From Galeopsis tetrahit (taxonomy: Eukaryota; Streptophyta; Magnoliopsida; Lamiales; Lamiaceae), in assembly GCA_963675135.1 (NCBI GenBank), contig OY776129.1, forward strand, positions 75,423,348 to 75,487,347: a stretch of 64,000 nt of DNA. The letters run 5' to 3'. A program made the position numbers and the translations under genes. The notes under the pieces are model-generated. The model saw only the letters and a program-made list of their open reading frames with translations, was not told the origin of the DNA and did no database searches. Shown here piece after piece: positions 23,944 to 34,447 of this stretch (positions are counted from its first letter, which is position 1; each line of letters starts with the position of its first letter).

Positions 23944-24156
23944 GGGTTGGTCTGCTATGGACTCGAGTGCATGTTGTGCACGTTTTACTAATTTACACTT
24001 TTTGGTAAATGGTGTTGCACTTTTAAATTATTAAACTGTATAATAATATTTGTAGTTATGGTTACTTACACTTTTTAGTAATATTGTGTTATACTTTTCA
24101 GTTTAATAACATACACTTTTCTTTACACTAGAGTGCATTGCATACTAGACTTTACC
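23944..24156. mobile_element. MITE, 213 bp, with 9-bp target duplication
   Basis: A perfect 9-bp duplication TTAATTAAT flanks it (23935-23943 and 24157-24165). Terminal repeats are imperfect: left GGGTTGGTCTGCTATGGACTC, right (reverse complement) GGTAAAGTCTAGTATGCAATG. It shares the phrase CTTTTTGGTAAATGGTGTTGC with the palindrome at 34448-34597, so both belong to one family. The 9-bp duplication suggests mobilisation by a MULE or hAT-like transposase (hAT elements make 8). Confidence 0.75.
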
Positions 24157-24287
24157 TTAATTAATATTAGTTGTCATAACATATTTGGTTCGCATTGCAA
24201 AAAAAAAATAATAATAAAAATTGAGATTTTAATTATTTACCAAAATTTATGAATTTTAATTTTAATTTGAACAGTTGTGGGAGAGAA

Positions 24288-24632
24288 TTACTTGGTGCAG
24301 TCAGTGTTGTAGCTGATAGGATAGCCAATCGAAACTTTACACTTGGCGGGCAAGCTAGAAGCATACTGACTATTAACGCCATTAGATTTGGCCTGACTCT
24401 TCAGGCACTCGCAAAAGGCCCTCTTCAGCGTCGGCGTGCTGGCGGCATTGTAAAGAGACCTAACGCCGTTACAACAACCGTCCGGTACGGTGCCGCCGCC
24501 CTTTAAATAGGTTCTGCACGGCGCCATGTTACTCGCCACCGTCTGGCAGGTAGTCGCTGCATGCGTAGTAGTAAATACCACCGTGCAGACACAAAAAACT
24601 ATTGCGAAAACAATTTTATTAAAATTCGACAT
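24288..24632 (-). CDS. Type 1 non-specific lipid transfer protein, intronless, divergent
   Basis: Single-exon 114-residue secreted protein on the - strand. The signal peptide is about 25 residues (VFAIVFCVCTVVF, cleavage near THA). Eight cysteines in 8CM order: TCQT, PCRT, GCCNG, FCECLK, KCK, DCTK. It differs from the three + strand genes: no 3' intron (ends D-C-T-K-stop), no DRR (the position reads LKR), and a longer loop GGGTVPDGCC. These differences suggest an older duplicate of another nsLTP lineage rather than a recent tandem copy. A TATA box lies about 63 bp upstream. Confidence 0.9.
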   Translation of the reverse strand: MSNFNKIVFAIVFCVCTVVFTTTHAATTCQTVASNMAPCRTYLKGGGTVPDGCCNGVRSLYNAASTPTLKRAFCECLKSQAKSNGVNSQYASSLPAKCKVSIGYPISYNTDCTK

Positions 24633-24694
24633 TGGAAATTATATAAATATTTAAATGTTTTGTGGTTGAATTAAAGTGGATTGATTAGAGATTG

Positions 24695-24701
24695 TTATAT
24701 A
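24695..24701 (-). promoter_or_regulatory. TATA box of the - strand nsLTP gene
   Basis: TATATAA on the - strand, about 63 bp upstream of the start codon at 24632. Confidence 0.7.
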
Positions 24702-25515
24702 GGAGAGCAAATGGGAAGATTAGTACTTGGCAGAGTCGTTAATTAAATGCAGTAATTGTATAATTAATTAGTTATATTACTAGTGGTCCAGTGAAGATGA
24801 AATTATATTATAAAATTTTCAGGGGCCAACAATTTGTTAGCCCAAATTGAATTAATAAAATTGTCAGGTGCAACAATTTGTTAACCCAAATTGTTCTGAA
24901 CATACTCAAGTTGTAACATCTGGATTAGAAACATGCACTTGAGAGAGTCAATATTCCATGTTACTCTGTGTTTTATTTGATTTTATTTTTATTAAAGAAT
25001 AAGCATATTGCTGTCTTTGGGCATCTATATTGCTTTGTTTTTCAGAACTTAATTTATTGGCTTTATTTGTAGAAAAATTAGGACCATTATATCATAGGGT
25101 GAGTACGCAAGGTACAACTTATTCAGCCCATAGGTACAACTTATTCAGCCATATATATATAGGCGCACGGCGGAAGGTGTAGGGGTGGCGGAAGGACCAT
25201 TTTGGGAGTTGTTTGTATCATTTTTTATTGAAACTTTATTATTTACATGAGTTTAATATAAAAAAATATATTGGTATTAAATTTAATAAAATTATTTTTT
25301 ATGAGTTATATTATATGATTATTACAACTTTACTAGTGAGAGAATCTTTTGTTAGTGTGTAAAAAATAATGAATAAAAGTTGTTTGAGGTAGATTTTTAA
25401 AGAAGTAATAATTTTTTTTTTTAAATAAGAAAATGTTAAATTAAAAATGGGACGGATGCTTTTTCACAAATATTTTAATAATAATGAGATATGTGAAATA
25501 TGTTTTATTTGTGTT
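24702..25515. other. Intergenic sequence between nsLTP gene and copia element
   Basis: No gene seen. A short direct repeat (AGGTACAACTTATTCAGCC, at about 25111 and 25131) is the only structure noticed. Confidence 0.55.
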
Positions 25516-25520
25516 ATAAC

Positions 25521-25726
25521 TGACAGAATGATAATAATCACCGTGTAATTTACTGTGTATGATATTCTCATTAATATAGGTGAATTACAACTTGTTGTAC
25601 AAGAAAAGAACCTATATACAAGGAAAGAACTTGTTGTACAAGAAAAGAACCTATATACAAGGAAAGAACTTGTTGTACAAGAAAGGAACCTAATCAATTT
25701 ATTCATCAATCAAATCTTCTCTATTA
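25521..25726 (-). repeat. Copia 3' LTR
   Basis: 206 bp. It contains a 39-bp direct repeat (unit beginning AACTTGTTGTACAAG) in about two and a half copies. The polyprotein stop codon (25710-25712) lies inside it. Confidence 0.95.
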
Positions 25727-28700
25727 CCCCCCCCCCCCTCAAGCGAAGAGTCGGAATCGCATCGACACGAAGCAGTTCAAAATTTGGCCGGGGTAAACTC
25801 TTTGTAAAAATGTCCGCAATTTGGAGATGAGAGGGAACGAAGCGTGTCTCCAAATGTCCATTTGCTACAAGTTCGCGAATGAAGTGACAGTCTATGTCAA
25901 TGTGTTTAGCACGCTTGTGAGCAATTGGATTCTGACTCAAAAATAGGGCACTCTTGTTGTCACATAAGAGTAGCGAACGAGAAGAAGGAAGTGCACGAAG
26001 CTCCTTAAGTAAATGGGAAAGCCAAACCATTTCTTGAGCAGTGTTTGCCAGTGCACGATATTCAGACTCACAACTGGAGCGAGCAACTGTAGGTTGTTTC
26101 TTTGCACTCCAAGAAACCAGATTGCCGCCTAGAAAGATGGAGTAACCATAGGTGGAACGACGTGTGTCCACACAGCGGGCCCAGTCGGCGTCAGAGTAGC
26201 CAACAATGTTGTAGTCTGAAGAGGGCGAGAAGGATAACCCATGATGAATAGTCCCTTTAACGTATCGAAGGATCCGTTTAACAGCCAAGAAGTGATCCGT
26301 TGTGGGTGAATGAAGAAATTGGCTAACGTGATTAACGGCGTAGGACAGATCCGGGCGAGTGATGGTGAGATATTGTAGAGCACCCACCAAGGATCGATAA
26401 AGTGTAGGATCCTTGAACGATTCACCTGAACTGACCAGAGAGTCACCTGCAACCAGTGGAGTAGAGACTGGCTTGCAATCGAGCATTTCAGCTCGTGTGA
26501 GAATATCATACGCATACTTTGCTTGACCAAGGAAAAGGCCAGAAGGATGATGAGTAATCTCAAGACCAAGGAAGTAATTGAGACGACCAAGATCAGTGAC
26601 AGCGAACTCTTTGTTGACACGAACAATGAACTTTTGTAAAGCAGCAGAGTTGCTTCCTGTAACAATAATATCATCAACGTAGAGTAATACAAAAATGGTA
26701 CAAGAGGAACTATGAAAGAAAAATAAAGAGGTGTCAGAACGAGAACGAGTGAATCCTAAGGAGAATAAAAAAACACTAAATCTATCAAACCAAGCACGTG
26801 GAGCCTGGCGGAGGCCATAAAGAGACTTCTTCAACCTGCAAACATGATTAGGAAAACGAGGATCAGTAAAACCAGGAGGTTGTGACATAAATACAGGTTT
26901 AGGAAGTACGCCATGCAGAAAGGCGTTTTTCACATCTAGTTGATGCAAAGGCCAAGAGCGCTGCACAGCCAAAGATAGTATGACACGAACAGTGGCAGCA
27001 CGAACAACAAGACTAAAGGTGTGCGAGAAGTCAAAACCTGGAATTTGAGAGAACCCTTGAGCAACCAAGCGAGCTTTATATCGCTCAATGGATCCATCAG
27101 ATTTGTACTTAATACGAAAAAAACCCATTTAGAACCAACAATGTTGATAGAAGGCGGACGAGGGACAAGATCCCATGTCTGATTAGAATGTAAAGCCTCC
27201 ATTTCGTCACGCATGGCAGAATGCCAATGTGGAAGCTTTAAGGCAGATTTGAACCCTCGAGGTTCTGTGGAGACAGACAGGGAATGTAGCAGCTTAGTGG
27301 TAGCAATATCAACCGAATATTTGGGTTTAAAGATACCGGATTTGGCACGGGTTTGCATGGGATGAAGTGAAACGGATGGAGCGGGTGGAGAACTAGCCGG
27401 AGGAACGGGAACCGTGGAAGGAGAGCCATGACCAGCAGGGTCGGTGGGTGCGGGCATGGCAGGATCAGGCACTGGAACCTGAATCGGGTCGAGAACAACC
27501 GGATGGAGCATTGGCGTTGGCTCATGAGATGAATCAACAGGGCAGAGCGTGCAAACCCCAGTAGGAGAAGAACACGCATGTGACGATGAAGGAGGATCGT
27601 GCGGAACAGATCGTGAAGAGGCAGGACTCGAGATTGTCGATCGAGAAACCTGAGGATCCAAAAAACAAGAAAAGTCCAAGTCAGTATGAGATGTAGACAA
27701 AGTATTAGAAGAGAAAGGAAATAGAGTCTCATCGAATTGAGCATGACGAGTAATGTAAGTGCGCGAAGAGACAGGATCGTAGCACCGAAAACCCTTGTGA
27801 ATACTGCTATAGCCAAGAAAAATGCAAGGATGACTACGAGGAGCCAACTTATGAGGAGCATAATCACGGAGATACGGAAACACACGACAACCAAAAACTT
27901 TAAAATTGTTATATGAAGGAGGAGAGTGGAATAAAAGCTCATATGGTGACTTATTGTTAAGAACAGGAGATGGGATCCTATTAATAATGTAGACAGCGGT
28001 AGAGAAGGCATCAACCCAAAAAGGAAGAGGGGTATGAGAGTGAAACAAAAGTGATAAACCAGTTTCAGTTATGTGACGATGTTTTCTCTCAGCTCGACCA
28101 TTTTGTTGAGGAGTGTAAGGACAAGAAAATCTATGTAAGATACCAAATGAATTAAAAAAATCACGGACACGATGGTTGGTAAATTTAGTACCACCATCAC
28201 TCTGAAAAATTTTAATGGATGAGTTAAATTGAGTGGAAACGAAAGTATTAAATTGTTTGAGAGCATCAAAAAACTCAGACTTTGCGCGTAAGGGATAAAT
28301 CCACGAGAAACGAGAAAAATCATCCACAAATAAAGCATAATATCTGAAACCATCGACAGACAAAACAGGAGAAGGACCCCATAAATCACAGTGTATAAGA
28401 TCTAAAACATGTAAAACACGTTTATCGTTTAAATCAAACGGTAACCTTTTACTCTTAGCCAATTGGCAGGAAGTACAAGGTGACGGCTTAGGCAAAACAG
28501 AAGTAACACTCAAATGGCCTAAAGTTTTTAACAACTGAATAACAGAAATAGAAGCATGTCCCAAACGGGAGTGCCACAACTCAAAAGAAGACTTCAACAG
28601 ACTGGAATTTAAAGCAGCAACCAGGGCAGATGTGCCCTGCTCTAGAATGTAAAGACCATCCTTACACGTCCCTCGAGCGAGGATTTTCTTTGACAACCGA

Positions 28701-29962
28701 GTCTGAACCACAAAAGAGTTGTTAGAGAACATAACATCAACAGGCAAATCATTGGTTAACTTGCTAATAGATAATAAATTTTTAGTAATATGAGGTACTA
28801 CTAAAACATCTAACAAGGGCAAGGTATTAATAACACGAGAACCAATATGCGAAATGGGAAGAGAGTCACCATTACCGACGATGACTGAACCATTACCAGA
28901 ATAGGGTTCAAAGGAATCCAGAGCAGTGGAGGAGGACGTCATATGAGCCGAGGCACCAGTGTCAACATACCAATCTGATACAGATGAGGGATTGACGGTA
29001 CACTGAGTTTGAAACGCCTGGGCAATGTTTGCAGATCGGGACTGGGAATCATGAAAATTATAATCCTGAGAGAACCTGTTCGGGCAATTAGTGGCGTAAT
29101 GAGCATCGCGGCAGATTTGGCAGCGAGGCACACGCTTAATACCGCCACCTTGGGGACGGCCACCACTGTTGGAGGTATGGCCACCATCGCGACCACCCTG
29201 ACCACGACCACCGTCGCGGACCTGATTCGAAGTACGATTACCAGAAGACGACGAGCGATGGGCTGAACGATTAGCGTAAAAGGCAGCAGTAGGCGGCTGA
29301 GCGTCAGAAGCTTCCATAGCTTTCTCGCGTAACTCATGATCTCTGGCCTGAGACAACAGATCACGAAAGGAGGGTAAGGGGGCGATGGCTAGGCGAACCT
29401 CAGTGAACGCTCGAAATTGCGGGCCAAGTCCGCGAAGGAACCATCGAGCCTTGTCCGCATCAAAAACTGAGTGGCCGATTGCAGCAAGCTGGTGACAGAG
29501 ATTAGTAAACTTCCTATTGAACTCGACGACGGAAAGCGAACCACGACGGAGGAATTGTAGTTCATCCCGGAGTTGTTGAGCGTGGGATGGGGAGGAGGGA
29601 TTGAATGCGGCCTCTAGGGCAAACCAAATATCACGAGCCTTAGAGAGGCCAACGACTTCAGACATAACTTCTTCCGTGAGAGAGGATAGAAGCAGGCAAA
29701 TGACACGATCGTGGCGTTTGCGCCAGAGAAGATAGGCTGGGTTGGGTTCGTCCTTGTCTTCGGACGACTTAATCAGAGGTTCGGGCTCGGGACCAGAACC
29801 GTCGACAAAGGTTGCGAGATTATCACATCGATGCATTGGAAGAACTTGACTCTTCCAAAGAAGGTAGTTTGATGAAGAGAGGCGGATCGTAACCATGTGA
29901 ATCAGAGTGGCAAGGGGAATGTGATCGGGATCCTTAGCTGTTGCTGGAACAATATCCGACAT
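25710..29962 (-). pseudogene. Copia gag-pol polyprotein with one frameshift
   Basis: Start at 29962 (M-S-D-I-V). Gag comes first (UBN2-like, with LLWKSQ and LRRGSLSVVEFNRKF), then a zinc knuckle CQICRDAHYATNC spaced C-x2-C-x3-H-x4-C, one residue shorter than usual. Protease has WYVDTGASAHM. Integrase has HSRLGH, CTSCQ, DLWGP, FQSDGG and QQNGRAERKHR. The frame breaks near 27115-27128 in an A7 run, right after GSKWVF, and continues in the next frame (stop 25710) with reverse transcriptase (LLYVDD at about 26660-26680) and RNase H (GYSDADWARC). About 1415 residues in all, normal for copia. One extra base is the only break seen, so the loss is recent. It could be a sequencing error in the homopolymer. 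Confidence 0.93.
25727..25740 (-). other. Copia polypurine tract
   Basis: On the - strand a run of 12-13 G with GA upstream directly precedes the 3' LTR; it is the expected plus-strand primer site and also encodes the Gly run near the polyprotein end. Confidence 0.85.
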
Positions 29963-30030
29963 TGTGAAGGAGAAGGAAGAAACGGATGGGAAAGAAAAAA
30001 AATTGGGGTAGGGTTTTCAGCACTTAATTT

Positions 30031-30040
30031 GCTGATACCA
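30031..30040 (-). other. Copia primer-binding site
   Basis: TGGTATCAGC on the - strand directly abuts the 5' LTR end, complementary to the 3' end of initiator tRNA-Met. Confidence 0.9.
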
Positions 30041-30246
30041 TGACAGAATGATAATAATCACCGTGTAATTTACGGTGTATGATATTCTCATTAATATAGG
30101 TGAATTACAACTTGTTGTACAAGAAAAGAACCTATATACAAGGAAAGAACTTGTTGTACAAGAAAAGAAACTATATACAAGGAAAGAACTTGTTGTACAA
30201 GAAAGGAACCTAATCAATTTATTCATCAATCAAATCTTCTCTATTA
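30041..30246 (-). repeat. Copia 5' LTR
   Basis: 206 bp, differing from the other LTR at two sites (ACGGTG for ACTGTG, and GAAACTAT for GAACCTAT). Two differences in 206 bp point to a recent insertion. Confidence 0.95.
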
Positions 30247-30282
30247 ATAACACATGCAAGATTCAAGATGTTGATGCTTTAA

Positions 30283-30486
30283 TGGAGAAATTTGAAATTC
30301 TCTCCAAACTGATCTAAGCATAAAAAATAAGAAGAAATAAAAAAGATAAAATAAGGGTCTTTATAAAAAAGATAAAAAAGAAATTTGAAATTCTCTCCTG
30401 ATCAGTTTATAGTAATTTCTTTATTTTTTAAAGCTATTGATTTATTTTTTTAGATCAGTTTGGAGAGAATTTCAAATTTCTTTTTT
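30283..30486. repeat. Inverted repeat, about 33-bp arms, with a third internal copy
   Basis: AGAAATTTGAAATTCTCTCC at about 30284 is matched in reverse at about 30451-30485, including AAACTGATCTAA. A third, direct copy lies near 30379. It may be a small foldback element; no target duplication was identified. Confidence 0.6.
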
Positions 30487-30504
30487 AGAGTAATATTTAT
30501 AGTA

Positions 30505-30747
30505 CTTCTTCGTCCATAAAAAAATGTGTTCATTTCTTTTTTTTGGTTCACAAATAGTTCACTTTTAAATATATTTTTTACTTTATTAACAAGATTAAGT
30601 ATCTACCAAATATATTCTTTACTCATGTATAAAAAAAGTTACCAAATATATTCTTTACTCATTATTCTAAATATATTCTTTATAATTAAAATATATTTTT
30701 TTTAAAAACATGTATAAAAAAAATAAGCACACTTTTGCTGGACAGAG
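30505..30747. mobile_element. Stowaway-like MITE, 243 bp
   Basis: Left end CTTCTTCGTCCATAAAA, right end (reverse complement) CTCTGTCCAGCAAAAGTGTG; TA on both sides (30503-30504, 30748-30749). Confidence 0.75.
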
Positions 30748-30829
30748 TAAATTTTTTTTTTGGGCCGGACCTAAAGAAATGTGAGAACATAACATACTAG
30801 CAAGTAATTTATCATTATAAATTAAAGCA

Positions 30830-31749
30830 GGGCGCGGCTAAATGTACCCGGATTTCCTATGAGTACACCCACCAAATATTTTTTTAATCTTTTAGAACAT
30901 GTGAAATGTCTCATATATCCCTAGAGTAAAATTTATGGAAAAAATGAAGATGAGTACATCCACCCCTTCTATTCCACATAATTATCCCCACCAACACCAG
31001 AACAAACACCATTCTTCAACAACAAAAAACTCCAAAATTTTCCAAAACAAATCCAATATGTTCAAAAATTTTACACAAACAAACTCAATATGTTCGAAAA
31101 AAATTTCAAAACAACTTAAATTTGTTCGAAAAAAAAACCCGAACAAAATGTTATAAATTTTTTCCAAGACAAACACAGATTGTTCGAAAAAATTTACAAT
31201 ACAAACTCAATATGTTCGAAAATAAATCACGAACCTCTAAAAACCCTAAGTTTTCTAAAATTCCAAAAAAAAAAAAATCCTACCTGGAACGGGCGGCGGT
31301 GGCGGAGGGAGGAGGGGTGCGAGCGGCCGCATCTCTAGGAGAAGGGCGACGACGGCCGCTGCGGACGAGGGAAGAGAAGAGGGGAGGCGGAGCTGCTGGC
31401 CGCGTGGGGAAGAGAGGCGGAGCTGCGGCCGCGTGGGGAGGGGAGGCAGAGCTGCTGGCCGCGTGGGGAAGGGAGGCGGAGCTGCGGTCGCGTGGGGAGG
31501 GGAGGCGGAGCTGCGGCCGCGAAACGGGGACGGCGCTGGCGAAATTTTTGACGCTGTCGGCGACGAGACGTGGAAGGGAAGGTGAGGGAGGCGAAAATAT
31601 GGTGGGTGTACCAAATGAGTAGATGGATTAGAGTTTTAATGGGAGAAGGGTATTTTTGAATTTTCCAGGTGGGTGTCCTCATCCGTTTTGGTGGTGTCCT
31701 CATCGCGTGGGTGTACTCATAGGATCGCCGGGTGCCTTTAGCCGCGCCC
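30830..31749. mobile_element. Non-autonomous MULE of the GGGCG family, 920 bp, with GC-rich cargo
   Basis: A perfect 9-bp duplication ATTAAAGCA flanks it (30821-30829, 31750-31758). TIRs: left GGGCGCGGCTAAATGTACCC, right (reverse complement) GGGCGCGGCTAAAGGCACCC, then CTATGAGTAC. A T/A-rich array of TTCGAAAAAA phrases (about 31030-31230) is followed by a GC-rich tract (about 31270-31590) with a tandem repeat of GGCGGAGCTGC. The GC-rich part gives open frames on both strands but no recognised protein. The left 150 bp match the right end of the element at 61553-62577, in opposite orientation. Confidence 0.9.
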
Positions 31750-31758
31750 ATTAAAGCA

Positions 31759-32916
31759 TGAATGGACAAAAAAGTACAAACAACACTTAATTAACACATG
31801 GACATAGCTACAATATATCAGTTAAATTAAGTAACTTGTGTTCAGATCATATGGAAGACATTTTTACAAAATGATAGTGATTATTTGATTAACTAAACGT
31901 ACTCTAAGTTACCTTCAAAAAAAAAAAAAAACTAAACGTACTCTAAGTTAAGATAGAAATCTTTTAACTGAAATTTGTAAACTTAATGTATAGAGAGGCA
32001 GAAAATAATTGCACCAAACTACTTGATATTTCTTGTGATTACAAGACACAACTATTAGATTGCACCTTATTATAAACGCACATAAATCAATTAATTCTTA
32101 AAAAAAAAAAAAACTTTGAAGAGATTATTATAATATTTTGATGATTCCAGACCCTCCACAACTGTGCCTAGGCCGAGGGGTTGATGGATCAATTAACCAT
32201 TTAGACACGTTGTAAGAAATTTTGAAAAGATTAATTAATTACACCTAGCTTAATTACTAAACACAATCTAATTAATCTATATAGCTAGAGACTTTTGAGA
32301 AGATTGCACTTAACTTAATATATACGAGATACTAATTAAAATGAATAATACTAATTCACTTTAAATGTAATGATTTTTTTTTATGGAAGTTAAATACCCA
32401 TCACTTTTTCTCCTTTCCATATGACTCGAACCCAGAACCTAAGGCCTAGGTAGTGGTGCTCTAACCACTTGAGCTATCCCACTTTGTCACTTTAAATGTA
32501 ATGATGTAAATTTTTTACATTTCAATTTAATTTATTATTAAATATTCCATGTATTATAGTACTGTTGATCTACCCTGGCCATATTCCTGACTCGTCCCTT
32601 GCATAGCTAGAATATATTTAAGGCCAATGGTACGTACGTAGTAAGATGCATATCAAATCAAACTAACTAAAATGAAAAAATATAAAAAAAATCTAGTAGT
32701 GCTTTTTCACCGAAGAGCTGTACAATTATACAATGGTGCAATTATACAGTGTAGCTAAATTATAGATCCAGCAGAACTCAATTATGATACTAAAAAGGAG
32801 ATTTAATTAAATTTTCCTCTAGACCCCCACTAATCTCCCTATATATAATACTCTGATCCAAATTAACCTCTTCAATCAAACAAATCTCTTATTCATTTTA
32901 TTTTAATTTTTCAGTT
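31759..32916. other. Intergenic sequence upstream of the broken nsLTP
   Basis: No gene. It contains the second SINE (32375-32487), a short direct repeat ACTAAACGTACTCTAAGTTA near 31895 and 31932, and a TATA-like CTATATATAAT at about 32839-32850 that probably served the ancestral nsLTP promoter. Confidence 0.6.
32375..32487 (-). mobile_element. tRNA-derived SINE, second copy, opposite strand
   Basis: Reverse complement of the 20139-20262 element, with the same A box, the B box GGTTCGAGTC and a T-run (A tail on its strand) at 32375-32382. An 18-bp direct repeat CACTTTAAATGTAATGAT flanks it (32357-32374 and 32488-32505). Each copy has its own duplication, so the two inserted independently. Confidence 0.9.
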
Positions 32917-33150
32917 ATGGCAAAAGTGTCAATGATTATTTTGGCGATGGTGTTGTGCATGATGTTGGTTACTCCGAATGCACAGAGCCTAAGCTGCAAG
33001 ACGGTGGTGCAAAGGCTTGCAATTGCCTTAAGTCGGCTGCCAAAGCATACGGCGTCAACGCTAAGAATGTCGTCGGTTTGCCTAAAGCGTGTAGTGTTAT
33101 TTGTTAACCTCGGTTATGCCATCAGCTACGCCACTGACTGCAACACGTAA
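32917..33150 (+). pseudogene. Broken nsLTP gene (internal deletion and frameshifts)
   Basis: The start gives a good signal peptide (MIILAMVLCMMLVTP) and the first mature cysteine (LSCKTVVQ). The next part of the gene, holding cysteines 2-4, is missing: the sequence jumps to a segment that reads ACNCLKSAAKAYG in another frame. A stop follows that segment, and the original frame returns with LGYAISYATDC, the nsLTP C-terminus, followed by GTAAGA, a remnant 5' splice site. The 77-residue open frame therefore lacks the 8CM fold. Closest in style to the - strand gene at 24288 (short KSxAKxxGVN segment). Transcription is possible since a TATA-like element remains. Confidence 0.88.
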
Positions 33151-33151
33151 G

Positions 33152-33630
33152 AGATTTTTTCTATCGATTTAGGAACTAAAAGATTTTTGGTTACTATTTT
33201 TTCCACTTGTGTGAAATTAATACTATCTTTTTATTTTAATTTTTTGTAATTTTGATTTATAAAATTATTTTTGGATAACTAGAAATTATAAGATGCCAAA
33301 CATTGTCTTAAAATGTGTGATTCCTAAAATAATAGTTTCTGAATTGATATAGGAACTTGACCATTTTATTTCTTTAGGAAGGATCTTTTATTTCATCACA
33401 TATATGTTTCATTATATTTAACATTTGTTAAGTCTTAATTAATGATGTCCTTTTTACATATGACGCTGTGTATTGGTTAATTATTTTGAAATATAAGATG
33501 CATGTTAATAAAATTGTAAATCTCAAATTTAATTCCTTATGTATTTAATTAACTCACTCTTGGTTTCATCTCATTATAGCTTGTTACGAAGTTATATTTT
33601 GAATTGTAAAAGAATTAATAGGATGCAACT
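33152..33630. other. Intergenic sequence, no gene seen
   Basis: AT-rich 3' flank of the broken nsLTP, up to the target duplication of the next large element. A 62-residue frame (33539-33727) crosses the element boundary and is not credible. Confidence 0.55.
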
Positions 33631-34067
33631 AAATAAAAGGGGAAAATTATTTTTTCAGGACCGCAACTTAGGGGTGTTTGTAAAAAGAGGACCGCAATTT
33701 TTCGGACTGGCAAAATTAAGCCCGTAACTTCTTTTTTTCACAATTTTAGGCCAAATTAGCACAATCAACCCAATTTCGGGCTGATTGAGGCCCATTTTTC
33801 GGGTCAAACTTATTTATAACAAAAAGAGGACTGTAACTTATTTTTTTTCTGCAATTTTAGATCCAATATAAATATATAATTTTTTAAATCTACTCTAGCT
33901 CATATTCACTTCCTCAATTAGATTCCTATATTTTTTCATAAAATTTAGAATCGAATAGTTAAAATATACTTATATATATATATATCTATTATCTATTACT
34001 ATCTAAAAGGGTGAGTTACGCTAAAATGGTCAGTTTCCTTCAAGTAGCCAGTAAACGTTTTACCAAG

Positions 34068-34215
34068 TATTCGACACGCGTCGTCGGTAGGTTTCCCCCA
34101 AGATTTCTCTCTCTTTCTTTTTACCGTCTTCTGCCCTTTTGTATTCGATACGCCGTCGTCTGTTGGTTTCCCCCCAAGATTTCTCTCTTTCTTTTTACTG
34201 TCTTCTTCCCTTCAG
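34068..34215. repeat. Tandem duplication of about 74 bp
   Basis: TATTCGACACG at 34068 and TATTCGATACG at 34142 start two copies that share CCCCAAGATTTCTCTC and TTTCTTTTTAC. It lies near the 5' end of the Helitron. Confidence 0.75.
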
Positions 34216-34447
34216 TACGAATTTTATTCAATTTCAAAGTTTCTATCTCATTCTTCAATTTCACTACCGTTGTTTTCTTAGTTCAATTGCTGCAGCAATT
34301 TCGGCCGTCGACATCTTGTTCGGTACGTCTTCCTCTTCCTCTGGTCTATATGCATGTTGTTTCAATTAGTAATAATATCCATGTACGTTTTACCCTTTTT
34401 CTTTTGGTAAAGTCTAGTATGCACTCGAGTGCATGTTCCTAGTCCAT

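Larger units (their letters stand above)
25521..30246 (-). mobile_element. Ty1/copia LTR retrotransposon, 4.7 kb, young
   Basis: Two 206-bp LTRs (25521-25726 and 30041-30246) differ at two positions only. A 5-bp duplication ATAAC flanks the element (25516-25520, 30247-30251). On the - strand the 5' LTR is followed at once by TGGTATCAGC, the usual primer-binding site for initiator tRNA-Met; a G-rich polypurine tract precedes the 3' LTR. The coding order gag, protease, integrase, reverse transcriptase, RNase H defines copia. The LTRs start TA and end CA on the coding strand rather than TG...CA. Confidence 0.97.

Noticed and set aside
24288..24506. 85-residue frame on the + strand over the nsLTP gene
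   Set aside because: Antisense shadow of the - strand nsLTP, which has the full eight-cysteine pattern.
31122..31769. Gly/Arg/Ala-rich frames on both strands
   Set aside because: Produced by a GC-rich tandem repeat inside a MULE; neither strand gives a recognisable protein.
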